Below are positions 23,013-29,770 of a DNA stretch of 33,623 nucleotides, in pieces. The notes under the pieces are model-generated. The model saw nothing but the letters and a program-made list of their open reading frames with translations. It was not told the origin of the DNA and made no database searches. The stretch covers positions 1-33,623 of the forward strand of contig UQDO01000024.1 in assembly GCA_900539855.1 (NCBI GenBank). The letters run 5' to 3'. Position 1 is the first letter of the stretch, and the number at the start of each line of letters is the position of its first letter. The DNA is from an uncultured Oscillospiraceae bacterium (GTDB lineage Bacteria > Bacillota > Clostridia > Oscillospirales > Acutalibacteraceae). Position numbers and translations under genes: made by a program.

Positions 23013-23530
23013 AAATTGACATAGCATCATTTGCTCTGCCTGCTATATTAATTTTATTTGTTGTGACCGGCGCTTTTAAAAGGATAAACGTTTTCAGCGC
23101 CTTTTTAAATGGAGCTGCCGACGGTATGAGATCGTTTGTGGGTGTTGCTCCGGCGCTTATAGCTCTGGTTTTCAGCGTAAAGCTGTTCAGAAGCTCGGGA
23201 ATAATCGAGTTTTTAAGCGGTTTTATATCGCCTGTAACCGAAAAACTCGGTATGCCGGACGGCATTTTACCGCTTGCGCTGCTTAAGCCGGTTTCGGGCA
23301 GCGGTTCAACGGCATTGCTTTGCGATATTTTTGATACATACGGTCCCGACAGCATAACGGGGTTGACAGCATCGGTTCTGTGCTGTTCAAGTGAGACAAC
23401 ATTTTATACGATAGCCGTATATTATGGCTCGTGTAAAGTGAGCAATACGCGCCATACAATCGCCGCTGCGTTGTGCGGCGATATTGCGGCAGTGATCTTC
23501 AGTGTTTTATTTGTCAATATTATGTTTTGA
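23009..23530 (+). CDS. spmB: Spore maturation protein B (SpmB)
   Basis: 173 residues, four to five membrane spans, the second half of the SpmA-SpmB pair. The typical VFSAFLNGAADGMRSF-like start, KLFRSSGIIEFL, LLKPVSGSGSTALLCDIFDTYGPDS and CCSSETTFYTIAVYYGS are present. It overlaps spmA (ATGA) and ends the operon. No clear terminator follows; a small inverted-repeat element begins 10 bases downstream. Confidence 0.94.
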   Translation: MKIDIASFALPAILILFVVTGAFKRINVFSAFLNGAADGMRSFVGVAPALIALVFSVKLFRSSGIIEFLSGFISPVTEKLGMPDGILPLALLKPVSGSGSTALLCDIFDTYGPDSITGLTASVLCCSSETTFYTIAVYYGSCKVSNTRHTIAAALCGDIAAVIFSVLFVNIMF

Positions 23531-23539
23531 GGTAAGGTG

Positions 23540-23629
23540 AATTTTAGTTTAGTGACACAACGTGTATATTGATGGATGTAGGGCAGGGGCACGGCTCCTG
23601 CCGTTATTTTTGGCCGCTAAACTAAAATT
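23540..23629. repeat. MITE-like small inverted-repeat element
   Basis: Perfect 13-bp terminal inverted repeats aattttagtttag (23540-23552) and ctaaactaaaatt (23617-23629) bound 90 bases with no coding capacity. The inside holds a second hairpin, ggcagg ... cctgcc (near 23582-23602). The right end recurs at 37-55. This is the form of a non-autonomous miniature element or a REP-like intergenic repeat; it could also fold as RNA after spmB. Confidence 0.6.
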
Positions 23630-23651
23630 TATCGTCATATAACATTGGTGT

Positions 23652-23680
23652 AAAAAGCGGCGGAGGCTTAGCCTCCGCCG
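23652..23680 (-). terminator. Terminator of the rhamnose operon
   Basis: cggcggaggc (23658-23667) and gcctccgccg (23671-23680) form a perfect 10-bp stem with a 3-base loop; on the minus strand a T run follows. It lies about 40 bases after the rfbC stop. Confidence 0.92.
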
Positions 23681-23721
23681 TTGGGTCTTATGCGTACAAA
23701 CAATATAAGTGACGTGAATTG

Positions 23722-24273
23722 TCACTTTTTGAGCTCAGAAAGGGGAGGGTTGAGTTTATCCTTATCTGACAGGATGATTTCCTCTATGCCTTCAAGCGGC
23801 CACTCGATCTTAAGCTCCGGATCGTCCCATTTAAGTCCACCCTCGTCATTTGGATGATAAAAGTCATCTACCTTATAAACAAATTCGGCTTCATCGGATA
23901 CGACAAGAAAACCGTGTGCAAAATTTTTGGGGATAAAGAACTGGCGGCGGTTTTCGGCTGTAAGCAGAACACCGACATGCTTTCCGTATGTGGGGCTATC
24001 CTTTCTTAAATCGACCGCAACGTCATATACCGCGCCATTAATAACGCGGACAAGCTTGGACTGCGGAAAATTTTTCTGAAAATGCAGACCCCTCAGCACG
24101 CCTTTTTTGGATTTGGACTGGTTGTCCTGCACAAATTCGACATCGATACCGGCAGCTTTAAAATCGTTGTACTGATATGTTTCCATAAAATATCCGCGAT
24201 CGTCACCGTATGCAGTAGGCTCTATTATAACAACACCGTCAATATCTGTTTTTATAAAATTAAACTTTCCCAT
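23722..24273 (-). CDS. rfbC: dTDP-4-dehydrorhamnose 3,5-epimerase
   Basis: 183 residues from ATG 24273 (MGKFNFIKTDIDGVVIIEP), with GGAG upstream. Cupin-fold epimerase of the third step in dTDP-L-rhamnose synthesis. The catalytic His is in GVLRGLHFQ, the partner Asp in VAVDLRKDSPTYG; FIPKNFAHGFLVVSDEAEFVYK and PNDEGGLKWDDPELKIEWP are conserved blocks. Length is normal. It is the last gene of a minus-strand operon after rfbB (gap 19 bases). Confidence 0.95.
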   Translation of the reverse strand: MGKFNFIKTDIDGVVIIEPTAYGDDRGYFMETYQYNDFKAAGIDVEFVQDNQSKSKKGVLRGLHFQKNFPQSKLVRVINGAVYDVAVDLRKDSPTYGKHVGVLLTAENRRQFFIPKNFAHGFLVVSDEAEFVYKVDDFYHPNDEGGLKWDDPELKIEWPLEGIEEIILSDKDKLNPPLSELKK

Positions 24274-24292
24274 TATCAACACTCCAAATGGC

Positions 24293-25351
24293 TTATTTGC
24301 CGGAATACATTTTGTCGTAGTATTTCTGATATTCTCCGCTTGTCACATTCTTTACCCAGTCGGCGTTGTCGAGATACCATTTAAGTGTCTTCTTTATACC
24401 GACTTCAAAGGTCGTTTCCGGATACCATCCGAGATCGTTTTTGATCTTTTCCGGATCAATACCGTATCTGCGGTCATGTCCCTTGCGGTCGGTAACATGC
24501 TTTATCATATGCTCTCCGACGGTGCTGTCCACATTTTCCTTTACATAATCGATTATTGTTTTGACAATAAAGATATTTGGCCTTTCGTTGTGACCGCCGA
24601 CGTTATATACCTCGCCTACTTTGGCGTTTCTTATAACCATATCAATAGCCTTGCAGTGATCGTCAACATAGAGCCAGTCTCTAACCTGCATGCCGTCGCC
24701 GTAGACCGGAAGATCCTTGTGTGCAAGGGTGTTGTTGAGGATAAGCGGTATCAGTTTTTCAGGAAACTGATAAGGACCGTAGTTGTTTGAGCAGCGTGTT
24801 ATATTTATCGGTAATTTATAAGTATCGTAATATGCCTTTACAAACATATCTGCCGATGCCTTTGATGAAGAATACGGCGAGTGGGGGCAAAGGGGAGTGG
24901 TCTCCATAAAGAAGCCTTCGCTGCCGAGCGAGCCGTAGACCTCATCAGTCGAGACCTGGTGGAATTTAACACCTTCTCTATACGTATCATCACCGGTCTG
25001 CCATGCGGCTTTGGCAATATTCAGAAGGTTCACTGTGCCAAGGACGTTGGTGCGGACAAATATCTCAGGATCGCTTATGCTGCGGTCGACGTGGCTTTCT
25101 GCCGCAAAGTTTACAACATAATCTACTGTGTTATCGGCAAAAATTCTGCTGATAGCGTCGTGATCCCTTATATCCGCCTGTACAAAGCTGTAATTGGGGT
25201 CGTTTTCAACCGACTTTAAGTTTTCAAGGTTTCCTGCGTAGGTCAGCGAGTCAACATTTATTATTTTTATATCCCGATACTTATTCAGCATATAAATAAT
25301 GAAATTTGAACCGATAAAGCCGGCGCCGCCTGTTACAAGATATGTTTTCAT
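24293..25351 (-). CDS. rfbB: dTDP-glucose 4,6-dehydratase
   Basis: 352 residues from ATG 25351 (MKTYLVTGGAGFIGSNFI), with AGGAG 7 bases upstream; the frame opens six codons earlier. Short-chain dehydrogenase fold with NAD motif TGGAGFIGSN, STDEVYGSLG (catalytic Thr-Asp-Glu) and the YSSSK Tyr/Lys pair. Turns dTDP-glucose into dTDP-4-keto-6-deoxyglucose, second step of dTDP-rhamnose synthesis. It stands between rfbD and rfbC in the same transcript. Confidence 0.96.
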   Translation of the reverse strand: MKTYLVTGGAGFIGSNFIIYMLNKYRDIKIINVDSLTYAGNLENLKSVENDPNYSFVQADIRDHDAISRIFADNTVDYVVNFAAESHVDRSISDPEIFVRTNVLGTVNLLNIAKAAWQTGDDTYREGVKFHQVSTDEVYGSLGSEGFFMETTPLCPHSPYSSSKASADMFVKAYYDTYKLPINITRCSNNYGPYQFPEKLIPLILNNTLAHKDLPVYGDGMQVRDWLYVDDHCKAIDMVIRNAKVGEVYNVGGHNERPNIFIVKTIIDYVKENVDSTVGEHMIKHVTDRKGHDRRYGIDPEKIKNDLGWYPETTFEVGIKKTLKWYLDNADWVKNVTSGEYQKYYDKMYSGK

Positions 25352-25379
25352 ACTAATACTCCTTTTCACTCAGTGTTGT

Positions 25380-26276
25380 TTATGATTCTTTCTCTGCTTT
25401 TTCAAGCTTATTTATATAATCAGCAAGTGCGTCTTCCCAATAACGCATTTTATCCCCGACGGTCTGTTCAAGGTGAAGATTGCGAAGTGATGAATACGCC
25501 GGTCGCCTTGCTTTGCGCGCTGACTGCTCTGTTGTGCAGGGTGAAACCTTGCACGGAATACCCGACAATTCAACTATTTTGCATGCAAAGTCGTACCATG
25601 TACATTCTCCGCTGCCGGTGCAGTGATAAATACCGTAATTATCGGTAGCTGCTACGGCAAGAATATGGTAGGCAAGATCTTCGGCATTGGTAGGGTTGCC
25701 GCGCTGGTCGTCCACAACGCTCAACACACCCTTTTCACGGGCAATGTTCCGTATCGTTTTGACAAAATTTTTGCCGACAAGTCCGTAAAGCCACGAGGTT
25801 CGCATTATAAAAAGCCTGCTTGAATTTGCGGCTGCAAGCTGCTCACCATGCAGCTTTGATTTTCCGTACTCAGTGACAGGATCACATGCGTCTGACTCAA
25901 CATAAGGTACATTTGAATCGCCTCTGAACACATAATCGGTTGATATGTGGACAAATTTCGCACCGATCGACTCGGCTGCAATGGCGAGGTTTTCCGGACC
26001 GTGTGCGTTTATGCTGTCTGCGAGAACCGCGTTTGATTCGCAGCCGTCAACATTGGTCATGGCTGCACAGTTTACAATAATATTCGGTTTTTTATCGGTT
26101 ACAAATGACAACACTGCTTTGCGGTCGGTTATATCAAGGTCGTCGATATCGACAGCAATAATTTCGCAGCTGCTGTAGCATGGGGGTATCCGACCAATCA
26201 TGCTGTCATCATTGTTTATCAGACACCGGAGTGCATTTCCGAGTTGTCCTTTTGAACCGGTTATGAGTATTTTCAT
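25380..26276 (-). CDS. rfbD: dTDP-4-dehydrorhamnose reductase
   Basis: 298 residues. NADPH motif TGSKGQLGNAL at the N-terminus, STDYVFRGD, and the catalytic Tyr/Lys in EYGKSKLHGE, followed by RTSWLYGLVGKNFV, all typical of RmlD. It makes dTDP-L-rhamnose. The start overlaps the glycosyltransferase stop by 4 bases. The first enzyme of the pathway, glucose-1-phosphate thymidylyltransferase (RfbA), is not encoded in the window. Confidence 0.95.
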   Translation of the reverse strand: MKILITGSKGQLGNALRCLINNDDSMIGRIPPCYSSCEIIAVDIDDLDITDRKAVLSFVTDKKPNIIVNCAAMTNVDGCESNAVLADSINAHGPENLAIAAESIGAKFVHISTDYVFRGDSNVPYVESDACDPVTEYGKSKLHGEQLAAANSSRLFIMRTSWLYGLVGKNFVKTIRNIAREKGVLSVVDDQRGNPTNAEDLAYHILAVAATDNYGIYHCTGSGECTWYDFACKIVELSGIPCKVSPCTTEQSARKARRPAYSSLRNLHLEQTVGDKMRYWEDALADYINKLEKAEKES

Positions 26277-27043
26277 TTTTTCCTCCGCTTTCTATGCTTT
26301 ATCAAAAATTTAAGCATTGATATTATATGGATCAGCAGGTATTTGATGCTCTTAGAACTGCTGCGTTCCCACGAATGGATCACACTGTATTCCGGCAGGA
26401 AAATCGCCTTACCGTATTCCGATGCTCTCAATGTCAGATCCGCATCCTCAAAATACATGAAAAATCTGTCGTCAAAACCGCCTAATTTTTTGAATATATC
26501 GGTTCGTATTACGAAAAAGCAGCCTGTACAAAACTCTATTTGAATCGGCTTGTCAATCACGGTATCAGACATGGTGTATTCATTTACAGCCTTTTTAAAG
26601 ATCGGAAGACGTCTGCCTAAAAGATATTTAAGCGAAGGCTTCCTTTTTGGCAGTACCTGCTCCCTTCCGTCTGGATAAAGTATTTTTGGTGTAACCATTA
26701 CAACATCGCCGTGCTCGTCAAGATACCGGCAAAGGGCGGACAGAACATCGCTTTTAATCTCAATATCCGGATTGATAACGGCATGATATTTCGAATTCAA
26801 ATACGGAATACATACATTGTGAGCCTTTCCGAAGCCCAGATTTGATCCGTTTTTTAAAATGACAGCGTCCTTGTCGGCAGCAAGCGCATTGTCCACAGTG
26901 CTGTCAGATGAGCCGTTATCAGATATATAAAGTTTATAATCCACATCGTTTGTGTACCTTTTAATTGAAGACACAACTGTACTTATCTTATCCGCATTAT
27001 TATAGGTAACTATGCATGCGGAAAGAGTCTGTTCACACTGCAT
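26273..27043 (-). CDS. Family 2 glycosyltransferase, probably a rhamnosyltransferase
   Basis: 256 residues, GT-A fold. LSACIVTYNNADKISTVVSSI opens the nucleotide-sugar domain, DNGSSDSTVDNAL follows, and NPDIEIKSD holds the metal-binding acidic motif; GCFFVIRTDIFKKLGGFDDRFFMYFEDADLTLRA (split in two blocks) is the GGFDE-FxxxEDxDL region seen in RfbN/WbbL-type rhamnosyltransferases. Ends in a basic tail without a clear membrane span. Because it leads an operon of dTDP-rhamnose enzymes, rhamnose transfer to a cell-wall polysaccharide is likely. GGAGG precedes the ATG; promoter at 27075-27103. Confidence 0.92.
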   Translation of the reverse strand: MQCEQTLSACIVTYNNADKISTVVSSIKRYTNDVDYKLYISDNGSSDSTVDNALAADKDAVILKNGSNLGFGKAHNVCIPYLNSKYHAVINPDIEIKSDVLSALCRYLDEHGDVVMVTPKILYPDGREQVLPKRKPSLKYLLGRRLPIFKKAVNEYTMSDTVIDKPIQIEFCTGCFFVIRTDIFKKLGGFDDRFFMYFEDADLTLRASEYGKAIFLPEYSVIHSWERSSSKSIKYLLIHIISMLKFLIKHRKRRKK

Positions 27044-27074
27044 TGTATGCCTCCGTCAAATTTGTCCTTTTGTC

Positions 27075-27103
27075 ATTTTATCACAACTGTACAGGCATTT
27101 CAA
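27075..27103 (-). promoter_or_regulatory. Promoter of the rhamnose operon
   Basis: On the minus strand: TTGAAA (plus strand 27098-27103) and TAAAAT (27075-27080), spacer 17 bases, about 30 bases before the glycosyltransferase start. Confidence 0.75.
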
Positions 27104-27187
27104 CATAATATTGAAAAAATGCGTATGTTTTTAGTAATGTGATATAAATATGCACATTGCTTTGAAAGCAACAAAACAGGTGATTGT

Positions 27188-27195
27188 CATACTAT
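27188..27195 (+). promoter_or_regulatory. Possible SigE/SigK-like -10 box for cotJ
   Basis: CATACTAT resembles the -10 of mother-cell sigma factors (SigE consensus CATACAAT), about 95 bases before cotJA. No convincing -35 is visible, so this is a weak call resting on the expected mother-cell expression of cotJ. Confidence 0.3.
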
Positions 27196-27290
27196 GGAAT
27201 TAGGAGATAATAATTTTTATGTCTCTTAAGGTCCGCTGTGCCGTCCGCCTGCATGCGGATATATTAAAATGGCGGAAGAACGGAGAAAAT

Positions 27291-27506
27291 ATGGCTGATA
27301 TCAAATTTTCAGAATTTATACAAAAGCCGTGCAGTACATGCGGTTTTGGGAACACGCCGCTTGATGAGCTGCCGCTTACAATGAGCTATATGCCTATGCA
27401 GAAAATAGGAGAAACCTACAGTGAACATGATGCGCTTATGAGAGGAACGCTGTTTCCTGAGCTTGACAAGCCGTTTAAAGGTAAGTTTACGGAGGCTCGA
27501 AGATAA
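27291..27506 (+). CDS. cotJA: Spore coat-associated protein CotJA
   Basis: 71 residues from ATG 27291 (MADIKFSEFIQKPCSTCGFG), with GGAG 5 bases upstream; the frame opens 24 codons earlier at an ATG with a more distant ribosome site, giving an unlikely basic extension. The family part is LPLTMSYMPMQKIGETYSEHDALMRGTLFPELDKPFKG (split blocks, residues 27-64). In Bacillus, CotJA-CotJB-CotJC sit in the spore coat. The N-terminal CSTCGFG is extra to the Bacillus form and may bind metal. The stop overlaps cotJB. Confidence 0.88.
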   Translation: MADIKFSEFIQKPCSTCGFGNTPLDELPLTMSYMPMQKIGETYSEHDALMRGTLFPELDKPFKGKFTEARR

Positions 27507-27769
27507 TGAACGATATGACTGCGAAACGTGAACAGCTGAAGAAAATATCTGAGGTTCAGTTTGCATTTTATGAGTGTGCGCTTTACCTTGACACGCATCA
27601 GAATGACACTGACGGCTTGAAAAAGTATGAAATGTACAGAAAAAAGCTCTCAGAGCTTGTTGCAAAGTACGAGGAAGAGTTCGGACCGCTGACGCTTACC
27701 GGAGACTTCGGCAATGACGGCTACGACTGGGCAAACAGTCCGTGGCCGTGGGAAAGGGAGGCAAACTGA
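27506..27769 (+). CDS. cotJB: Spore coat protein CotJB
   Basis: 87 residues. Family hallmarks LKKISEVQFAFYECALYLDTHQND and the Trp-rich C-terminus GDFGNDGYDWANSPWPWE are clear. It begins at an ATG that overlaps the last base of cotJA (TAATG) and is followed 1 base later by cotJC, so the three are co-translated. Small helical protein, part of the spore inner coat. Confidence 0.93.
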   Translation: MNDMTAKREQLKKISEVQFAFYECALYLDTHQNDTDGLKKYEMYRKKLSELVAKYEEEFGPLTLTGDFGNDGYDWANSPWPWEREAN

Positions 27770-27770
27770 A

Positions 27771-28373
27771 ATGTGGCAATATCAGAAAAAACTGCAGTAT
27801 CCGATTAATATAAAACAGACCAATCCAAAGCTTGCAGCACTCATAATATCCCAATATGGTGGACCTGACGGGGAATTGGGCGCAAGTCTGCGTTACCTCA
27901 GTCAGCGCTATGCAATGCCGTATCCGGAACTTAAGGGTCTGCTTACCGATATTGCGACCGAGGAGCTCGGACACCTTGAAATGGTCGGAACGATCGTTTA
28001 TCAGCTCACAAGAAATTTGAGTGAGGATGATATAAAAACCGCCGGATTTGACAGCTATTTTGTCGATCACACAAACGGTATTTATCCGCAGGCAGCATCA
28101 GGAGCTCCATTCAGCGCTATGGCAATAGCGTCAAAGGGCGACCCGATAACCGATCTCAGCGAATCGCTTGCAGCTGAACAAAAGGCAAGAACGACCTACG
28201 ATAATATACTGAGATACTGTGCAGACGACCCCGATGTCAGGGATGTAATTAAATTCCTAAGACAGCGCGAAGTCGTGCACTATCAGCGCTTCGGTGAAGG
28301 ATTAAGACTGCTCACTGAGCGGCTTAATTCCAAAAACTTCTATGAAATAAATCCGAGCTTTGACAGCCAATAA
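27771..28373 (+). CDS. cotJC: Spore coat manganese catalase CotJC
   Basis: 200 residues from ATG 27771 (MWQYQKKLQYPINIKQTNP), with GGGAGG 9 bases upstream; the frame opens 19 codons earlier inside cotJB. Ferritin-like four-helix protein of the manganese catalase family. Metal ligands of the di-manganese centre lie in TEELGHLEMVGT (near residues 63-74) and in the later REVVHYQRFGE helix; LAAEQKARTTYDNIL supplies the other Glu. Shorter than Mn-catalases with a C-terminal extension, as usual for CotJC. Probably breaks down hydrogen peroxide in or near the spore coat. Confidence 0.95.
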   Translation: MWQYQKKLQYPINIKQTNPKLAALIISQYGGPDGELGASLRYLSQRYAMPYPELKGLLTDIATEELGHLEMVGTIVYQLTRNLSEDDIKTAGFDSYFVDHTNGIYPQAASGAPFSAMAIASKGDPITDLSESLAAEQKARTTYDNILRYCADDPDVRDVIKFLRQREVVHYQRFGEGLRLLTERLNSKNFYEINPSFDSQ

Positions 28374-28379
28374 GAATTA

Positions 28380-28415
28380 CAGACCGGAAACTTGGCATTT
28401 CCGGTCTGATTTTTA
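28380..28415 (+). terminator. Terminator of cotJABC
   Basis: The 11-bp stem cagaccggaaa (28380-28390) / tttccggtctg (28398-28408) has a 7-base loop and is followed by ATTTTTA. Confidence 0.93.
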
Positions 28416-28604
28416 CATATCAAATTCCCGGATTTCGGCTCAAAATATCATCAAAAATCTCACAGGTCAATTCTTTAAGGAAGTATTCAAAAATCTGTAA
28501 ACTATGTATGTGTTACAATGATGTGTGACAAAAAGTAAAAAATAGAAGTAGCGAATAGAGCGTAACAGTCTCCCTCACCTTATATATGAAGGGGAAAATA
28601 TATA
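28416..28604. other. Intergenic region without clear genes
   Basis: About 190 A+T-rich bases. The phrase tcaaaaatct recurs in slightly altered form (near 28452 and 28487). A TACAAT near 28515 could be a -10 box, without a good -35. I see no gene, tRNA or known riboswitch. Confidence 0.4.
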
Positions 28605-28803
28605 GCGATCAGCGAAATGCCTGGCAGCGGAGGTCAGAGTTTTTATTAAGAGATAGATGAAAACAATCACATTGATCTTACTTCCTTTCATCCGTCCAGC
28701 GGATTGGAAAACAAAGACGTGAATTCATATTGAGGATACTTCGGCTATAAGGTGACAGACCTTGTGCTGAGCGAAGACAAACAGCAGTCAGGACGGGTCG
28801 TTG
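28605..28803 (+). pseudogene. Decayed coding stretch upstream of the 297-aa frame
   Basis: One frame reads protein-like with only two stops, TAA at 28647 and TGA at 28731: ISEMPGSGGQSFY, then EIDENNHIDLTSFHPSSGLE, NKDVNSY, then GYFGYKVTDLVLSEDKQQSG. The last block resembles YAINVQNFKLSADK near the end of the following protein (shared pattern hydrophobic-x-LS-x-DK), so it may be a related domain. It leads, in a different frame, into the low-complexity linker of the next open frame, suggesting one original gene broken by two nonsense changes and a frameshift near 28800. Confidence 0.4.
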
Positions 28804-29694
28804 TCGGCAGATGTCAACGAATCGGACGCAGCAGTGAGTGATGATCAGCAGACCGAAAGCACAGAACCTGACGGTGGGGAAAGCGCAGAGCAGGGGACAA
28901 CCTCAAATGCTCCTGCCGGAAACGATAAACCGCAGAGCGGCAATGACAAGCCTCAGACCGGAAATGCAGACGGTACCGGCGACGGCGGCAAAACTGACAC
29001 GGGTAATGATGAGACAGACAACGGAAAGTACATAACATATCAGGGAGTCATCTTCCACGATGCACAAACCGGATATGTTATCGGGGACTATATCAGCCTT
29101 TCGCTAAAGGAAACAGGTGACGGCAATTACGAAGCATTATATATGCGGTTTTATGGCGGCGGTATACCAAAGGTAATACCGGAGCATGTCACAACGTCGA
29201 TCTTTTTCTCGCAAAAATTTCCTAAAGAGTATCGCGAAGACCTGATGATGTATATTGACAATGCGATGCCTGAAACAGTATCCGGCACGGATGATGCAGC
29301 GTTCAATGAATTGTTTACTCCGGAACGCAGCAAAAACTTTTATAAATGTATGTACAACGGAGAGTTGTATCTTTCGGTCCATGAGTTCGAGAGCTTCCCG
29401 ACTTTTGAGTTTACATCTGCAAAAGCGGACCAAAACGGAAATCTTGAATTTGCGAACGATGTCTGTATCTTAGGCGGCGCCGGCGGCGATGAATATAAAT
29501 ATGCGATAAATGTACAAAATTTCAAATTGAGTGCTGATAAAAACACGATTACGGCAACAGCCAAGGGCGCTAAGTACAGCGCGGACGTTACCCTTTACAG
29601 AACAGACGAAACCAAATTCGGCTTGTGGGGCGGAAATGATTTAGCTGCTATTTCAGCCGAAGAATTTGCAAAATTGGTAACGATCGTTAAATAA
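28801..29694 (+). CDS. Asp/Gly/Thr-rich linker plus unknown beta-rich domain; probably the intact 3' part of a broken gene
   Basis: 297 codons open from a TTG at 28801, with no ATG or ribosome site at that end and no signal peptide. Residues 1-78 are low complexity, with the near repeat GNDKPQSGNDKPQTGN. Residues about 79-297 are an unrecognised domain rich in beta segments: ITYQGVIFHDAQTGYVIGDY, YEALYMRFYGGGIPKV, YLSVHEFESFPTFEF and LYRTDETKFGLWGGNDL. The linker style suggests an exported protein with an N-terminal membrane anchor now missing; the sequence just upstream looks like a damaged related domain. It may not be expressed as such. A clean terminator follows. Confidence 0.55.
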   Translation: MSADVNESDAAVSDDQQTESTEPDGGESAEQGTTSNAPAGNDKPQSGNDKPQTGNADGTGDGGKTDTGNDETDNGKYITYQGVIFHDAQTGYVIGDYISLSLKETGDGNYEALYMRFYGGGIPKVIPEHVTTSIFFSQKFPKEYREDLMMYIDNAMPETVSGTDDAAFNELFTPERSKNFYKCMYNGELYLSVHEFESFPTFEFTSAKADQNGNLEFANDVCILGGAGGDEYKYAINVQNFKLSADKNTITATAKGAKYSADVTLYRTDETKFGLWGGNDLAAISAEEFAKLVTIVK

Positions 29695-29708
29695 ACGGTT
29701 CAAAAATT

Positions 29709-29735
29709 AAAAGCGGCAGACATTCTGCCGCTTTT
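29709..29735. terminator. Bidirectional terminator
   Basis: A 12-bp perfect stem (29709-29720 with 29724-29735) with a 3-base loop, A run on the left and T run on the right. It serves the plus-strand frame ending at 29694 and the minus-strand gene ending at 29771. Confidence 0.92.
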
Positions 29736-29770
29736 TATTCTGTCAGTCTATTGACTCAATATAACAAAAA

